Notes under the pieces: model-generated
Databases searched by the model: none
Told to the model about the DNA's origin: nothing
The model's input: only the letters and a program-made list of their open reading frames with translations
In this document: one piece after another, positions 7,272-13,274 of the stretch
Numbering within the stretch: the stretch's first letter is position 1
Layout: the number at the start of each line of letters is the position of its first letter
Made by a program: the position numbers and the translations under genes
Source: Clostridiales bacterium
GTDB lineage: Bacteria; Bacillota; Clostridia; Oscillospirales; Oscillospiraceae
NCBI GenBank assembly: GCA_021200895.1
Contig: JAJQFX010000025.1
Span: forward strand, 4,824 to 18,097
DNA: 13,274 nucleotides
Direction of reading: 5' to 3'

Positions 7272-7311
7272 AAAAAAGGGGAGAAATCCGGGTGAAAGGT
7301 TCCCTCTCCCC
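7272..7311 (-). terminator. Terminator-like attenuator in the leader of the glycogen operon
   Basis: In the minus-strand leader, GGGGAGA (7311-7305) pairs with TCTCCCC (7284-7278). An inner GGG/CCC (7304-7302 with 7292-7290) extends the stem past a five-base bulge, and TTTTTT (7277-7272) follows at once. It sits about 30-70 nt after the predicted transcription start and 65 nt before the start codon of the first gene. No gene ends here, so it would act as a premature-termination site. I did not find a convincing competing antiterminator or a leader peptide. Confidence 0.6.
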
Positions 7312-7347
7312 CGCTTTTGCCGCAAGGACAGAGTAGCCTTTGTAAAA

Positions 7348-7376
7348 ATTATACAATGTTTCTCCCCTTTCGTCAA
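7348..7376 (-). promoter_or_regulatory. Sigma-A promoter of the glycogen operon
   Basis: On the minus strand TTGACG (7376-7371), a 17-bp spacer and a perfect TATAAT (7353-7348) form a strong promoter. Transcription should start near 7341, giving a leader of about 135 nt before the ATG at 7206. Its position rules out the longer upstream reading of the GlgB-like frame. Confidence 0.88.
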
Positions 7377-7467
7377 CACATTTTTTGCGAAACGACTTTT
7401 GAAAGTGCATCCTTCTTTGTTGACGTGCCTGCCCGAAAATTCCCGCGGCGGAGCAGGAAAATTTTGC

Positions 7468-7496
7468 TTGACTTTTCCCCGGAAATAAGGTACTGT
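7468..7496 (+). promoter_or_regulatory. Promoter of the permease gene
   Basis: TTGACT (7468-7473), a 17-bp spacer and TACTGT (7491-7496) lie 47 bp before the GTG start. The -10 matches the consensus only at its three most conserved positions (TAnnnT), so this may be a regulated or weaker promoter. Confidence 0.6.
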
Positions 7497-7543
7497 TATC
7501 ACATTGATTTCTTTCCCCGCAGTCCTACAAGGAGGGTATTTCC

Positions 7544-9169
7544 GTGTTTAGTACGGCTTATGCGGCCATCGCAGCGGTGCCGCTGCTGCTGTCCTTTTTA
7601 TTGATGGTGATATGGAACGCCCCCGCCTCCAAATCGGTGGGGCTGGCCTTTCTGCTGACCTGCGTGCTGGCCCTGGCCGTCTGGCGGATGGAGGGGGTCC
7701 ATGTGGCCGCCTACACGGTCTACGGCGTGTTGAAGGCGCTGGATCTGCTGTTGATTGTAGGCGGGGCCATCCTGCTGCAAAACACGCTGAAGGCCAACGG
7801 CCTCATGGACATCATCCGGGGCGGCTTCCACAAAATCACGCCAGACCCCCGGGTGCAGGCCATCATCATCGCCTACCTCTTCGGGGCCTTCATCGAAGGC
7901 TCCGCCGGGTTCGGCACCCCCGCCGCCCTGACCGCCCCGCTGCTGGTGGGGCTGGGCTTCCCCGCCGTAGCCGCCTGCGCGGTGGCGCTGATTTCCAACA
8001 GCACGCCGGTGCCCTTCGCCGCGGCCGGCACCCCCACCCTGACCACCATCTCCAGCCTGTCCGGCCAGCTGGCCGCTTCCGGCGTGGAGGAGAGCGTATT
8101 CCTCCAGGAGGTCACCGGCAAGGTCTGCCTGTTCCTGGGGGTCGGCGGGCTGCTGGTGCCCCTCCTGCTGGTGGCCGTGCTGGTGCTGGCCTTCGGCCCC
8201 AGGGAGCGGCGGCTGAGGAGCATTGTGGAGATGATTCCCTTCTCCCTGCTGGCAGCCCTGTCCTTCCTCGTCCCCTATTACCTGCTGGGGGTGTACCTGG
8301 GGCCGGAGTTTGCCTCCATCTTAGGCTCCATCATCGGCATGGTGCTCACCGTCCTGGCCGCGCAGCGGGGCTTCCTGATTCCCCGCTACGTCTGGCAGTT
8401 CAAGGGGCAGACGGGGGCCGCCTCCGGCGGCAAGCTCCCCAACCCCAGCTGGAAGCAGTTCGCCCTGGCCTGGACGCCCTATGTGGCGATTTCCGTCCTG
8501 CTGGTGCTGACCAGGGTGGACACCTTCGATCTGAAAGGGATTTTGCAGAGCATCAGCATCCACTTCGGCCCCATCTTCGGGGTGGAGGGGGCGGAGCTGA
8601 ACTTCCAGTGGGCCTACAACCCCGGCATCTTCCCCTTCGCGCTGGTCAGCGTCGTCACCGCCCTGTGTACCCGCGTCCCCGTCAGGAAAATGCGGCGGGT
8701 GGCCGTCACCACCGGGCGGCAAATCTACAACCTGGCGGTGGCGCTGACCGCCGGTGTGGCCATGGTGCAGCTGATGATGCACTCCGGAGATAACCTGTCC
8801 GGCCTTGCCAGTATGCTGAGCCAAATCAGCCAGCTGATTGTGGGCAGCGTAGGCGGCCTGTTCCCCTACCTCTCCCCGGTCATCGGCATCTTCGGTACCT
8901 TCGTCTCCGGCTCCTGCACGGTGTCCAGCACCCTGTTCGGCCCCCTGCAATACGAGACGGCGGAGCTGCTGGGCCTCAGCACCTCCACCATCGTGGCGCT
9001 CCAGCTGTCCGGCGGCGCGCTGGGCAACATGATTTGCATCAACAACGTCATGGCCGTCACCTCCACCGCCAACGCCCTGGGCAACGAGGGCCGCATCATC
9101 CGGCTGAACCTGCTGCCCTGCCTGCTGTACTGCGCGGCGCTGTGGGTGGTGTACGCTGTCGTAGCGTAG
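7544..9169 (+). CDS. L-lactate permease family transporter (LctP/LldP type)
   Basis: This 541-residue, very hydrophobic protein has a dozen or more predicted membrane segments, the usual size for the lactate permease family, which imports L-lactate and related 2-hydroxy acids by proton symport. The family signature GAFIEGSAGFGTPAALTAPL (114-133), followed by ISNSTPVPFAAAGTP (150-164), matches the GAAGFGAP / VNTAPVAFGAMGIP block of E. coli LldP. Towards the C-terminus, SGSCTVSSTLFGPLQ (455-469) corresponds to TGSDTSSNxLFGxLQ, and GNMICINN (494-501) to GKMISPQS, so residues likely to touch substrate differ. The substrate should therefore be read as lactate-like rather than settled. GTG start with AAGGAGG 8 nt upstream. 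Monocistronic: own promoter and strong terminator. Transcribed divergently from the glycogen operon. Confidence 0.88.
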   Translation: MFSTAYAAIAAVPLLLSFLLMVIWNAPASKSVGLAFLLTCVLALAVWRMEGVHVAAYTVYGVLKALDLLLIVGGAILLQNTLKANGLMDIIRGGFHKITPDPRVQAIIIAYLFGAFIEGSAGFGTPAALTAPLLVGLGFPAVAACAVALISNSTPVPFAAAGTPTLTTISSLSGQLAASGVEESVFLQEVTGKVCLFLGVGGLLVPLLLVAVLVLAFGPRERRLRSIVEMIPFSLLAALSFLVPYYLLGVYLGPEFASILGSIIGMVLTVLAAQRGFLIPRYVWQFKGQTGAASGGKLPNPSWKQFALAWTPYVAISVLLVLTRVDTFDLKGILQSISIHFGPIFGVEGAELNFQWAYNPGIFPFALVSVVTALCTRVPVRKMRRVAVTTGRQIYNLAVALTAGVAMVQLMMHSGDNLSGLASMLSQISQLIVGSVGGLFPYLSPVIGIFGTFVSGSCTVSSTLFGPLQYETAELLGLSTSTIVALQLSGGALGNMICINNVMAVTSTANALGNEGRIIRLNLLPCLLYCAALWVVYAVVA

Positions 9170-9187
9170 CGGTTTCTGTCAAACGCA

Positions 9188-9224
9188 AGCGCTCCCGCCG
9201 AAATCACGGCGGGAGCGCTGTTTT
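9188..9224 (+). terminator. Strong intrinsic terminator of the permease gene
   Basis: A perfect 13-bp stem AGCGCTCCCGCCG / CGGCGGGAGCGCT (9188-9200 with 9207-9219) with a six-base loop is followed by GTTTTG. It lies 18 nt after the permease stop codon. The convergent GH3 gene ends 26 nt beyond it, so it may also stop that transcript, although the minus-side tail (TTGCGTTTG) is poorer. Confidence 0.9.
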
Positions 9225-9249
9225 GTGTCGTATGATTTATGATAGCGTA

Positions 9250-11598
9250 TCAGTAGTGCAGGCCGAAGCCGGAGCGGTAATAGTTGCCGTCCGCGTCATA
9301 GTAGGCGTAGCTTCCGCCCCTGACCTTGGCCAGGATGGCGGGGTCGATGTACTGGTCCTTGTCGTAGCCGGGCACATCGTTGGGGGAGGCGCAGACCTCC
9401 CGAACGACGCCGTCGATTTCCTTCTCGGTGATGGCGATGACCTCCGGGGAGGAGACCATGGTCAGGCTCATTTTGCCGGTGGGGTTGTACGCGCCGGAGA
9501 GAACATCCATCTGCGCCCCCAGGGCGTTGCCCATAGCCACGGGGCTGACGGTGTACTGGAAGGTGAGGCCGTCCACATAGGGCTCCAGCTTGTCCAGAAT
9601 CCAGGGGTTGCAGACCACACAGGTGGCAATGACCTTGCCGCCGTGGGCGTGTACCGCCTCCGCCAGGGCGGGGATGCGGCCCACCCCCCGGAGGGTGTGG
9701 ATGGGGATTTTCCGCCCCGTCTTTTTCTGGCTCTTATTGGTCTCCCGCTCGTCATACAGGTCGCCGTCCACCAGCTCCAGCACGGGCATGGCGGTCTGAA
9801 CGAACACGATGTTATTCTGCTTGGGCCAGACGTGGAGGTAGGCGTAATCCGCCTCCTCGGGGGTATCCACCACGGCGTAGCCTCTGGCGGTGAACAGTTC
9901 CTCCAGCTGCCTGCGGAGCTTCTCATTGTCGCCCTCACCGGCCACACCAGCACCCATGGCCTGAGCCAGCGCGCCGCCTGCGTCGTCTCCGGCAAAGCAG
10001 GCGACATACACCTTTTTGCCCTTCACCAGGGGCAGAACACCGCCGTGGTTCTTGGCCAGCACGACCTCCTTCTGGTTGGCGGCGTAGGCGGCCTTCTTGG
10101 CGTTCTCGAAGTTCTCCGCCCGCACCTGGTCGGCATAGTCCGGGTCCAGGTAGGGATTATCCACCCGGCCCACCTGGAACATACTCAGCAGGCGGCGGTA
10201 GTTGGCTCTGTCCAAATCCTCCTTGGGCAGCAGGCCCTCCTCCACCGCCTTGACGATATTCTCGGAGTCGGAGTTGCCGCCGATGACATCGGTCCCGGCG
10301 GAGATTGCCTTGGCGTAGCGCTGGGGAACGGTCAAATCCTCCACGCCATAGATTTGGGCGTTGATGATGCCGGAGTCAGAGTTCACATAGCCGTCAAAGC
10401 CCATCTCATTCCGGGCCAGGTCGGTGATCAGTTCCTTGCTGTAGGCAGAGGGCACCGCCTCGGAGGAGGTCAGCTTGCCCCGATAGTACTGGGGCTTGCT
10501 GCGCCCGTCGGTGGTGATGCGGGAATAGTCGGGCATGATAGCGGAGGCTTTTGTGTCAAAGGCGGCCTGGAAGGGCGGCAGATGGTACTTCTCCATGGAG
10601 CCCTCTGTGGGGTAGAGCCGCCACTGGCCGATGGCCATATGGGGCTCGAAGCCGTTCTCCGCCGGGCCGTCGCCGGGGAAGTGCTTCACTGTCAGCACCA
10701 CGGAGCCTTCGTTCAGACCGTCCTCGCCGTTCTGGTAGCCCCGCACCAGCTCCCGGGTGATACCGGCGGTGATTTCCGGCCGCTCGCCATAGGTGCCGGA
10801 GTTTCTGGGCCAGCGTGGGTCGGTGGAGACGTCCACCTGAGGGCCGTACATGATGTTCTGGCCTGCGGCCTTCATCATCTTCCGGTCTGTGTCCGCCATG
10901 TTGTAGACCAGGTCAAAATTGCCGTCCCCCATGACCGCCGCGCCGATGCCCAGAAAGTCGGGATAGCCGATGTTGATGGGGTTGGTGTGCATGGAGTAGG
11001 GGATGGCCACGCCGCCCTGGCAGGCCTCATACTCCAGCATCTGGGTGCCGATGTTGTGGTACAGGGCGCTGACGCCGGCCTCCGCCCGCATATCACCCCG
11101 GTAAACGCCGGCGGTGAGCTTATGCTCCAGCACGTCGGTGTCGTCGCAGCGCATACTCAGGCCGGGGAGGATGCCCGGCTGCTCCGGCTCGGAGGGGTCG
11201 TAGTGCTTAAAAATCTTCTTAGGGTCGATGTTGCCGTTTTCGTCCCTGGCCTCCTCCCTCGTCATGGAGACAGGGGTGTTCCACAGGGCGTTCAGCACCA
11301 GACCGGCCTGCTGGTCCAGCCGCAGATGGGCCACCATGTCCCTGGCGCGGGTCTCGTTGTCCAGCCGCCAGTCCTCATAGGGGGAGAGGACGCCGTCGTT
11401 GTCCATATCCTTGAAGTACAGGCCGTCCTGAATGATAACGCCGCAGGTGGTGACGCCGATGGTGGGGCCGTTCTCGTTGTGGAACAGGACGGGTTCCAGA
11501 TAGACATCGGTGATGCTGTCCCCCTCCTCCAGGACATAGGGGGCGGGGATGTAGCCGTTCTTCACAGATGGGTCGATGGTGATGGGATTCTTTTTCAT
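9250..11598 (-). CDS. Glycoside hydrolase family 3 enzyme (beta-glucosidase type)
   Basis: The 782-residue protein has the GH3 N-terminal barrel and C-terminal alpha/beta sandwich. Landmarks are YGPQVDVSTDPRWPRNSGTYGE (251-272), TVKHFPGDG (303-311), and GYVNSDSG (403-410), where Asp408 takes the place of the nucleophile Asp in the usual SDW motif. The N-terminus carries DMDNDGVLSPYE (64-75), a perfect EF-hand-like calcium loop followed by DWR, as in some clostridial and Bacteroides GH3 proteins. There is no signal peptide, so it probably cleaves imported beta-glucosides in the cytoplasm. No FnIII domain is visible. ATG start with AAAGGAG and a 7-nt spacer. It has its own promoter, and no transporter or regulator for it is in the window. 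Exact sugar specificity cannot be read from sequence. Confidence 0.9.
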   Translation of the reverse strand: MKKNPITIDPSVKNGYIPAPYVLEEGDSITDVYLEPVLFHNENGPTIGVTTCGVIIQDGLYFKDMDNDGVLSPYEDWRLDNETRARDMVAHLRLDQQAGLVLNALWNTPVSMTREEARDENGNIDPKKIFKHYDPSEPEQPGILPGLSMRCDDTDVLEHKLTAGVYRGDMRAEAGVSALYHNIGTQMLEYEACQGGVAIPYSMHTNPINIGYPDFLGIGAAVMGDGNFDLVYNMADTDRKMMKAAGQNIMYGPQVDVSTDPRWPRNSGTYGERPEITAGITRELVRGYQNGEDGLNEGSVVLTVKHFPGDGPAENGFEPHMAIGQWRLYPTEGSMEKYHLPPFQAAFDTKASAIMPDYSRITTDGRSKPQYYRGKLTSSEAVPSAYSKELITDLARNEMGFDGYVNSDSGIINAQIYGVEDLTVPQRYAKAISAGTDVIGGNSDSENIVKAVEEGLLPKEDLDRANYRRLLSMFQVGRVDNPYLDPDYADQVRAENFENAKKAAYAANQKEVVLAKNHGGVLPLVKGKKVYVACFAGDDAGGALAQAMGAGVAGEGDNEKLRRQLEELFTARGYAVVDTPEEADYAYLHVWPKQNNIVFVQTAMPVLELVDGDLYDERETNKSQKKTGRKIPIHTLRGVGRIPALAEAVHAHGGKVIATCVVCNPWILDKLEPYVDGLTFQYTVSPVAMGNALGAQMDVLSGAYNPTGKMSLTMVSSPEVIAITEKEIDGVVREVCASPNDVPGYDKDQYIDPAILAKVRGGSYAYYDADGNYYRSGFGLHY

Positions 11599-11652
11599 AG
11601 GCTCGCTCCTTTTGTCAGGGTTTCCGAATCGTGTTTGGAATCATCTTTTTTT

Positions 11653-11681
11653 ATTGTACTATGTTTTTCTCCAAAAGGCAA
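11653..11681 (-). promoter_or_regulatory. Sigma-A promoter of the GH3 gene
   Basis: On the minus strand TTGCCT (11681-11676), a 17-bp spacer and TACAAT (11658-11653) precede an expected start near 11646, giving a ~48-nt leader to the ATG at 11598. Confidence 0.8.
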
Positions 11682-11733
11682 GAGACAAACACGGCAGAAC
11701 TGTGTCATTTCGACAAAGGCAGCTGTTTTGCGC

Positions 11734-11769
11734 AAAAAAATGCACCCCGCCGGTTCCCCGGCGAGGTGC
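11734..11769 (-). terminator. Strong intrinsic terminator of the penicillin-binding protein operon
   Basis: On the minus strand GCACCTCGCCGG (11769-11758) pairs with CCGGCGGGGTGC (11753-11742) across a GGAA tetraloop, with one U-G wobble pair. ATTTTTTT follows (11741-11734). It is 19 nt after the PBP stop codon and separates it from the GH3 promoter. Confidence 0.92.
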
Positions 11770-11788
11770 GCATTGGATACTAACGCAG

Positions 11789-13141
11789 TCACCCGCAGGC
11801 CGCCGCCAGCAGCTGGGCGGCGATTTCCCCCGCCGCCTCCGTGCCGGTGCCGCCATGCTCCACCACCACCACAAAGGCATAGGGGGTGGCGCTGGAGTTC
11901 ACAAAGCCCACGAACCAGGCGTGAGGCTCCCCCTCCCCCACCTCGGCGGTGCCGGACTTGGCGCACACGGCCAGGTCGCCAAAGTCCAGGGTGCCGCTGT
12001 ACTTGTTCAGCACGTTGTCCCGCATCATCCACTTCAGGGTGTTGCAGGTGTCCGCCGACCAGCCGATGGAGCTGCTGCCCGTGTCCTCATAGTACGCCGA
12101 AAAGCCCAGAGGGCCGGTCACAGAATGGAGCATAGTGGGGCTGGCGGCGGCGCCGCCGTTTGCGATGCAACCCATCAGCACCAGCTCCGCGCAGGGGTTC
12201 ACCAGGTCGGTGGACTGGCCCACGCCGGACCAGGCCAGGGCTGCGCTGCCGTCCGGGCTGGCGGTAAAGCTGCCCGCCGCCGTGGTGAAGCCGTTCACCG
12301 CCCCGCTGTCCAGCAGCCCCGCCGCCTGGGCGTACTCCTCCAGCACGTCGCCCCCCAGCTCCAGGGCCAGGGTGGCAAAGGCGCAGTTGCAGGAGTTGGT
12401 CAGGCACTCCCCAAAGGTCTGGGTGCCGTGGGCGGCGGTGCAGGTGACGGTGGCCCCGTCCACGGTGATGCTGCCGGTGCAGGTGTAGGAGAAGCTGTCC
12501 ATATCCAGGTTCTCCAGGGCCGCGGCGGCAGTCACCAGTTTAAAGGTGGAGCCGGGGGTGTAGGTGCTGGAGAGGAAGCGGTTCAGATAGGCCCCGGTGT
12601 AGGCGCTGTCCCCGGCGGCCACCGCCGCCGTCTCGCTCTCGTTCTCCGGGTCGTAGGCGGGGGAGGACACCATGCAGAGTATCTCCCCGGTCTTGTAGTT
12701 ATACAGGGCCACCGTGCCGCTCTGGCCGTCCAGTGCCTCATAGGCCAGTTTGTTCAGGTCTCCATCGATGGACAGGGCCACCGTGTTCCCCGCGCCGCTG
12801 GTGCCGAAGATGGGGCTGTAGTCGATCAGCAGGTCGTCAAAAAGGGTCAGCGCCCCGGCCCCGATGTTGCCCGCGCCGTCCCCCACCGCGTGGAGGGTGG
12901 CCTTGCGGAGGGCGGCATCGTCGGCATAACTGCCGGTCTCGCAGTCGTACAGCACGGTGCCGTTCCGGTCGGTGATGGAACCTACCGCGATTTTGCCGCT
13001 GGAGTAGACGTGCCGGTTGGCCTGGAAGGTGGCCCAATCCTCCCCGTTCACCACATAGAGGCCCAGAAAGACCGCCAGCCCCGCCGCCATCAGAATGGCA
13101 AAGAGCAGCACGAACAGGGTGCGTTTTTTCAGCTGTTTCAC
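11789..13141 (-). CDS. Class B penicillin-binding protein (D,D-transpeptidase)
   Basis: This 450-residue membrane-anchored transpeptidase cross-links peptidoglycan outside the cell. After a short basic N-terminus (VKQLKKRT) a single membrane anchor spans about residues 9-31. ITDRNGTVL (~56-64) is the class B N-terminal motif. All three penicillin-binding motifs are present: STFK (Ser198, Lys201), SCN (250-252) and KSGTAE (395-400), followed by HAWFVGF. No glycosyltransferase or PASTA domain is seen. Size and architecture resemble the PbpA-type proteins encoded next to FtsW/RodA. Start: I chose GTG 13141, with GGAGGAGG and a 7-nt spacer. A GTG six codons earlier (13159) is in frame, but its codons would overlap that ribosome site. 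The GTGA start overlaps the stop of the upstream gene by 4 bp. Confidence 0.92.
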   Translation of the reverse strand: MKQLKKRTLFVLLFAILMAAGLAVFLGLYVVNGEDWATFQANRHVYSSGKIAVGSITDRNGTVLYDCETGSYADDAALRKATLHAVGDGAGNIGAGALTLFDDLLIDYSPIFGTSGAGNTVALSIDGDLNKLAYEALDGQSGTVALYNYKTGEILCMVSSPAYDPENESETAAVAAGDSAYTGAYLNRFLSSTYTPGSTFKLVTAAAALENLDMDSFSYTCTGSITVDGATVTCTAAHGTQTFGECLTNSCNCAFATLALELGGDVLEEYAQAAGLLDSGAVNGFTTAAGSFTASPDGSAALAWSGVGQSTDLVNPCAELVLMGCIANGGAAASPTMLHSVTGPLGFSAYYEDTGSSSIGWSADTCNTLKWMMRDNVLNKYSGTLDFGDLAVCAKSGTAEVGEGEPHAWFVGFVNSSATPYAFVVVVEHGGTGTEAAGEIAAQLLAAACG

Positions 13142-13274
13142 GGGTCGTCCTCCTCCCACTGGAAATACTGCTGCCAGTCATCCGCGTCCGAGTGGAGGGG
13201 CGCGTCGTCGTCGGCGTAGGGCGGAACGTCCGCCGCCTGCTCCGGCGGCGGGGGGGGCGCAGCCGGTTCCTTCC
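13138..13274 (-). CDS. C-terminal end of the gene upstream of the PBP (5' end outside window)
   Basis: Forty-four in-frame residues are visible before a TGA that overlaps the PBP start (GTGA). The segment begins with a proline run (KEPAAPPPPPEQ), becomes acidic (YADDDAPLHSDADD) and ends WQQYFQWEEDDP. It looks like a disordered cytoplasmic tail, not a folded domain. In many Firmicutes and Actinobacteria the gene before a PbpA-type PBP is an FtsW/RodA polymerase, sometimes with an FHA-domain gene nearby, so that is the best guess from context, not from these residues. The codons AGG-AGG within its last residues double as the PBP ribosome site. Confidence 0.7.
   Translation of the reverse strand, partial: KEPAAPPPPPEQAADVPPYADDDAPLHSDADDWQQYFQWEEDDP
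13149..13156 (-). promoter_or_regulatory. Ribosome-binding site deciding the PBP start
   Basis: GGAGGAGG on the minus strand lies 7 nt before GTG 13141 and within the final codons of the upstream gene. This favours the shorter PBP and predicts translational coupling. Confidence 0.75.

Larger units (their letters stand above)
7207..7543. other. Divergent intergenic control region, glycogen operon / permease
   Basis: This 337-bp gene-free stretch is AT-richer than its flanks and holds the two divergent promoters and the leader hairpin listed separately. Other weak signals are an inverted repeat ACTTT-TG-AAAGT (7395-7406), about 20 bp upstream of the glycogen -35 box, and an AAAATTTT palindrome (7458-7465) just upstream of the permease -35 box. 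Either could be an operator, but both are short enough to arise by chance. No tRNA, riboswitch or small ORF with a good ribosome site was found here. Confidence 0.6.

Noticed and set aside
7207..7410. Longer GlgB-like protein starting at 7410 with 68 extra residues
   Set aside because: The ATG at 7410 lies upstream of the TATAAT promoter. The extra residues cover the -10 box and leader hairpin and have no CBM48 similarity.
7544..8793. Second plus-strand frame inside the permease gene (7612-8793)
   Set aside because: Overlaps in another frame; Arg/Pro/Gly/His-rich translation typical of an out-of-frame GC-rich gene.
9034..12135. Very long plus-strand open frame (over 1000 codons) opposite the GH3 gene
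   Set aside because: It starts inside the permease gene and runs antisense through GH3, its promoter and the PBP terminator. The translation is low-complexity Val/Gly/His/Ala, as expected from the antisense of GC3-rich codons, with no recognisable domain.
13142..13159. PBP start at GTG 13159
   Set aside because: Its first codons are the GGAGGAGG ribosome site for GTG 13141, and the six added residues (GGGRP region) are not expected before the basic N-terminus.
11576..13219. Long plus-strand open frame opposite the PBP
   Set aside because: Antisense shadow: no domain, no ribosome site, and it crosses a strong terminator and a promoter of the opposite strand.

Overview
The window is GC-rich with strong GC bias at third codon positions, yet its promoters are textbook sigma-A type (TTGACA/TATAAT-like, 17-bp spacers) and its ribosome sites are AAAGGA/AGGAGG. 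With GlgC plus GlgD, a clostridial-style GH3 enzyme and a nitrogenase-like single-subunit protein, this fits a high-GC anaerobic Firmicute of the Oscillospiraceae / Flavonifractor-Lawsonibacter kind. That placement is inference from gene content, not a measured phylogeny.

Layout. (1) Positions 1-1345, minus strand, open at the left edge: a nitrogenase component 1-like protein. Its C-terminus becomes a perfectly phased array of seven 14-residue Gly/Arg-rich repeats (42-bp DNA units) that runs off the window. It has its own strong promoter and is separated from the next gene by a terminator. (2) Positions 1525-7206, minus strand: a glycogen-synthesis operon in the order glgB-like, glgC, glgD, glgA, driven by a strong promoter at 7348-7376. 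A terminator-like hairpin lies in its leader and a weaker one between the first two genes. The GlgB-like protein keeps the branching-enzyme fold signatures but has lost the catalytic residues, so it looks like a pseudoenzyme. (3) Positions 7544-9169, plus strand: an L-lactate-permease-family transporter, transcribed divergently from the glycogen operon and ended by a strong terminator. (4) Positions 9250-11598, minus strand: a GH3 beta-glucosidase-type enzyme with its own promoter. (5) Positions 11789-13274, minus strand: a class B penicillin-binding protein, translationally coupled to the end of an upstream gene of which only a Pro-rich, acidic C-terminus is visible.

How they work together. 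GlgC/GlgD make ADP-glucose and GlgA polymerises it into alpha-glucan. A working branching enzyme would have to be encoded elsewhere if the GlgB-like protein is inactive. The permease probably moves lactate or a related 2-hydroxy acid, and the GH3 enzyme releases sugars inside the cell, so the middle of the window is carbon uptake and storage. The PBP belongs to cell-wall synthesis. The nitrogenase-like protein has no visible partner; any reductase gene would lie beyond the left edge or elsewhere.

Most worth a second look: the repeat-tailed nitrogenase-like protein, and the catalytically degenerate GlgB leading an otherwise intact glycogen operon.
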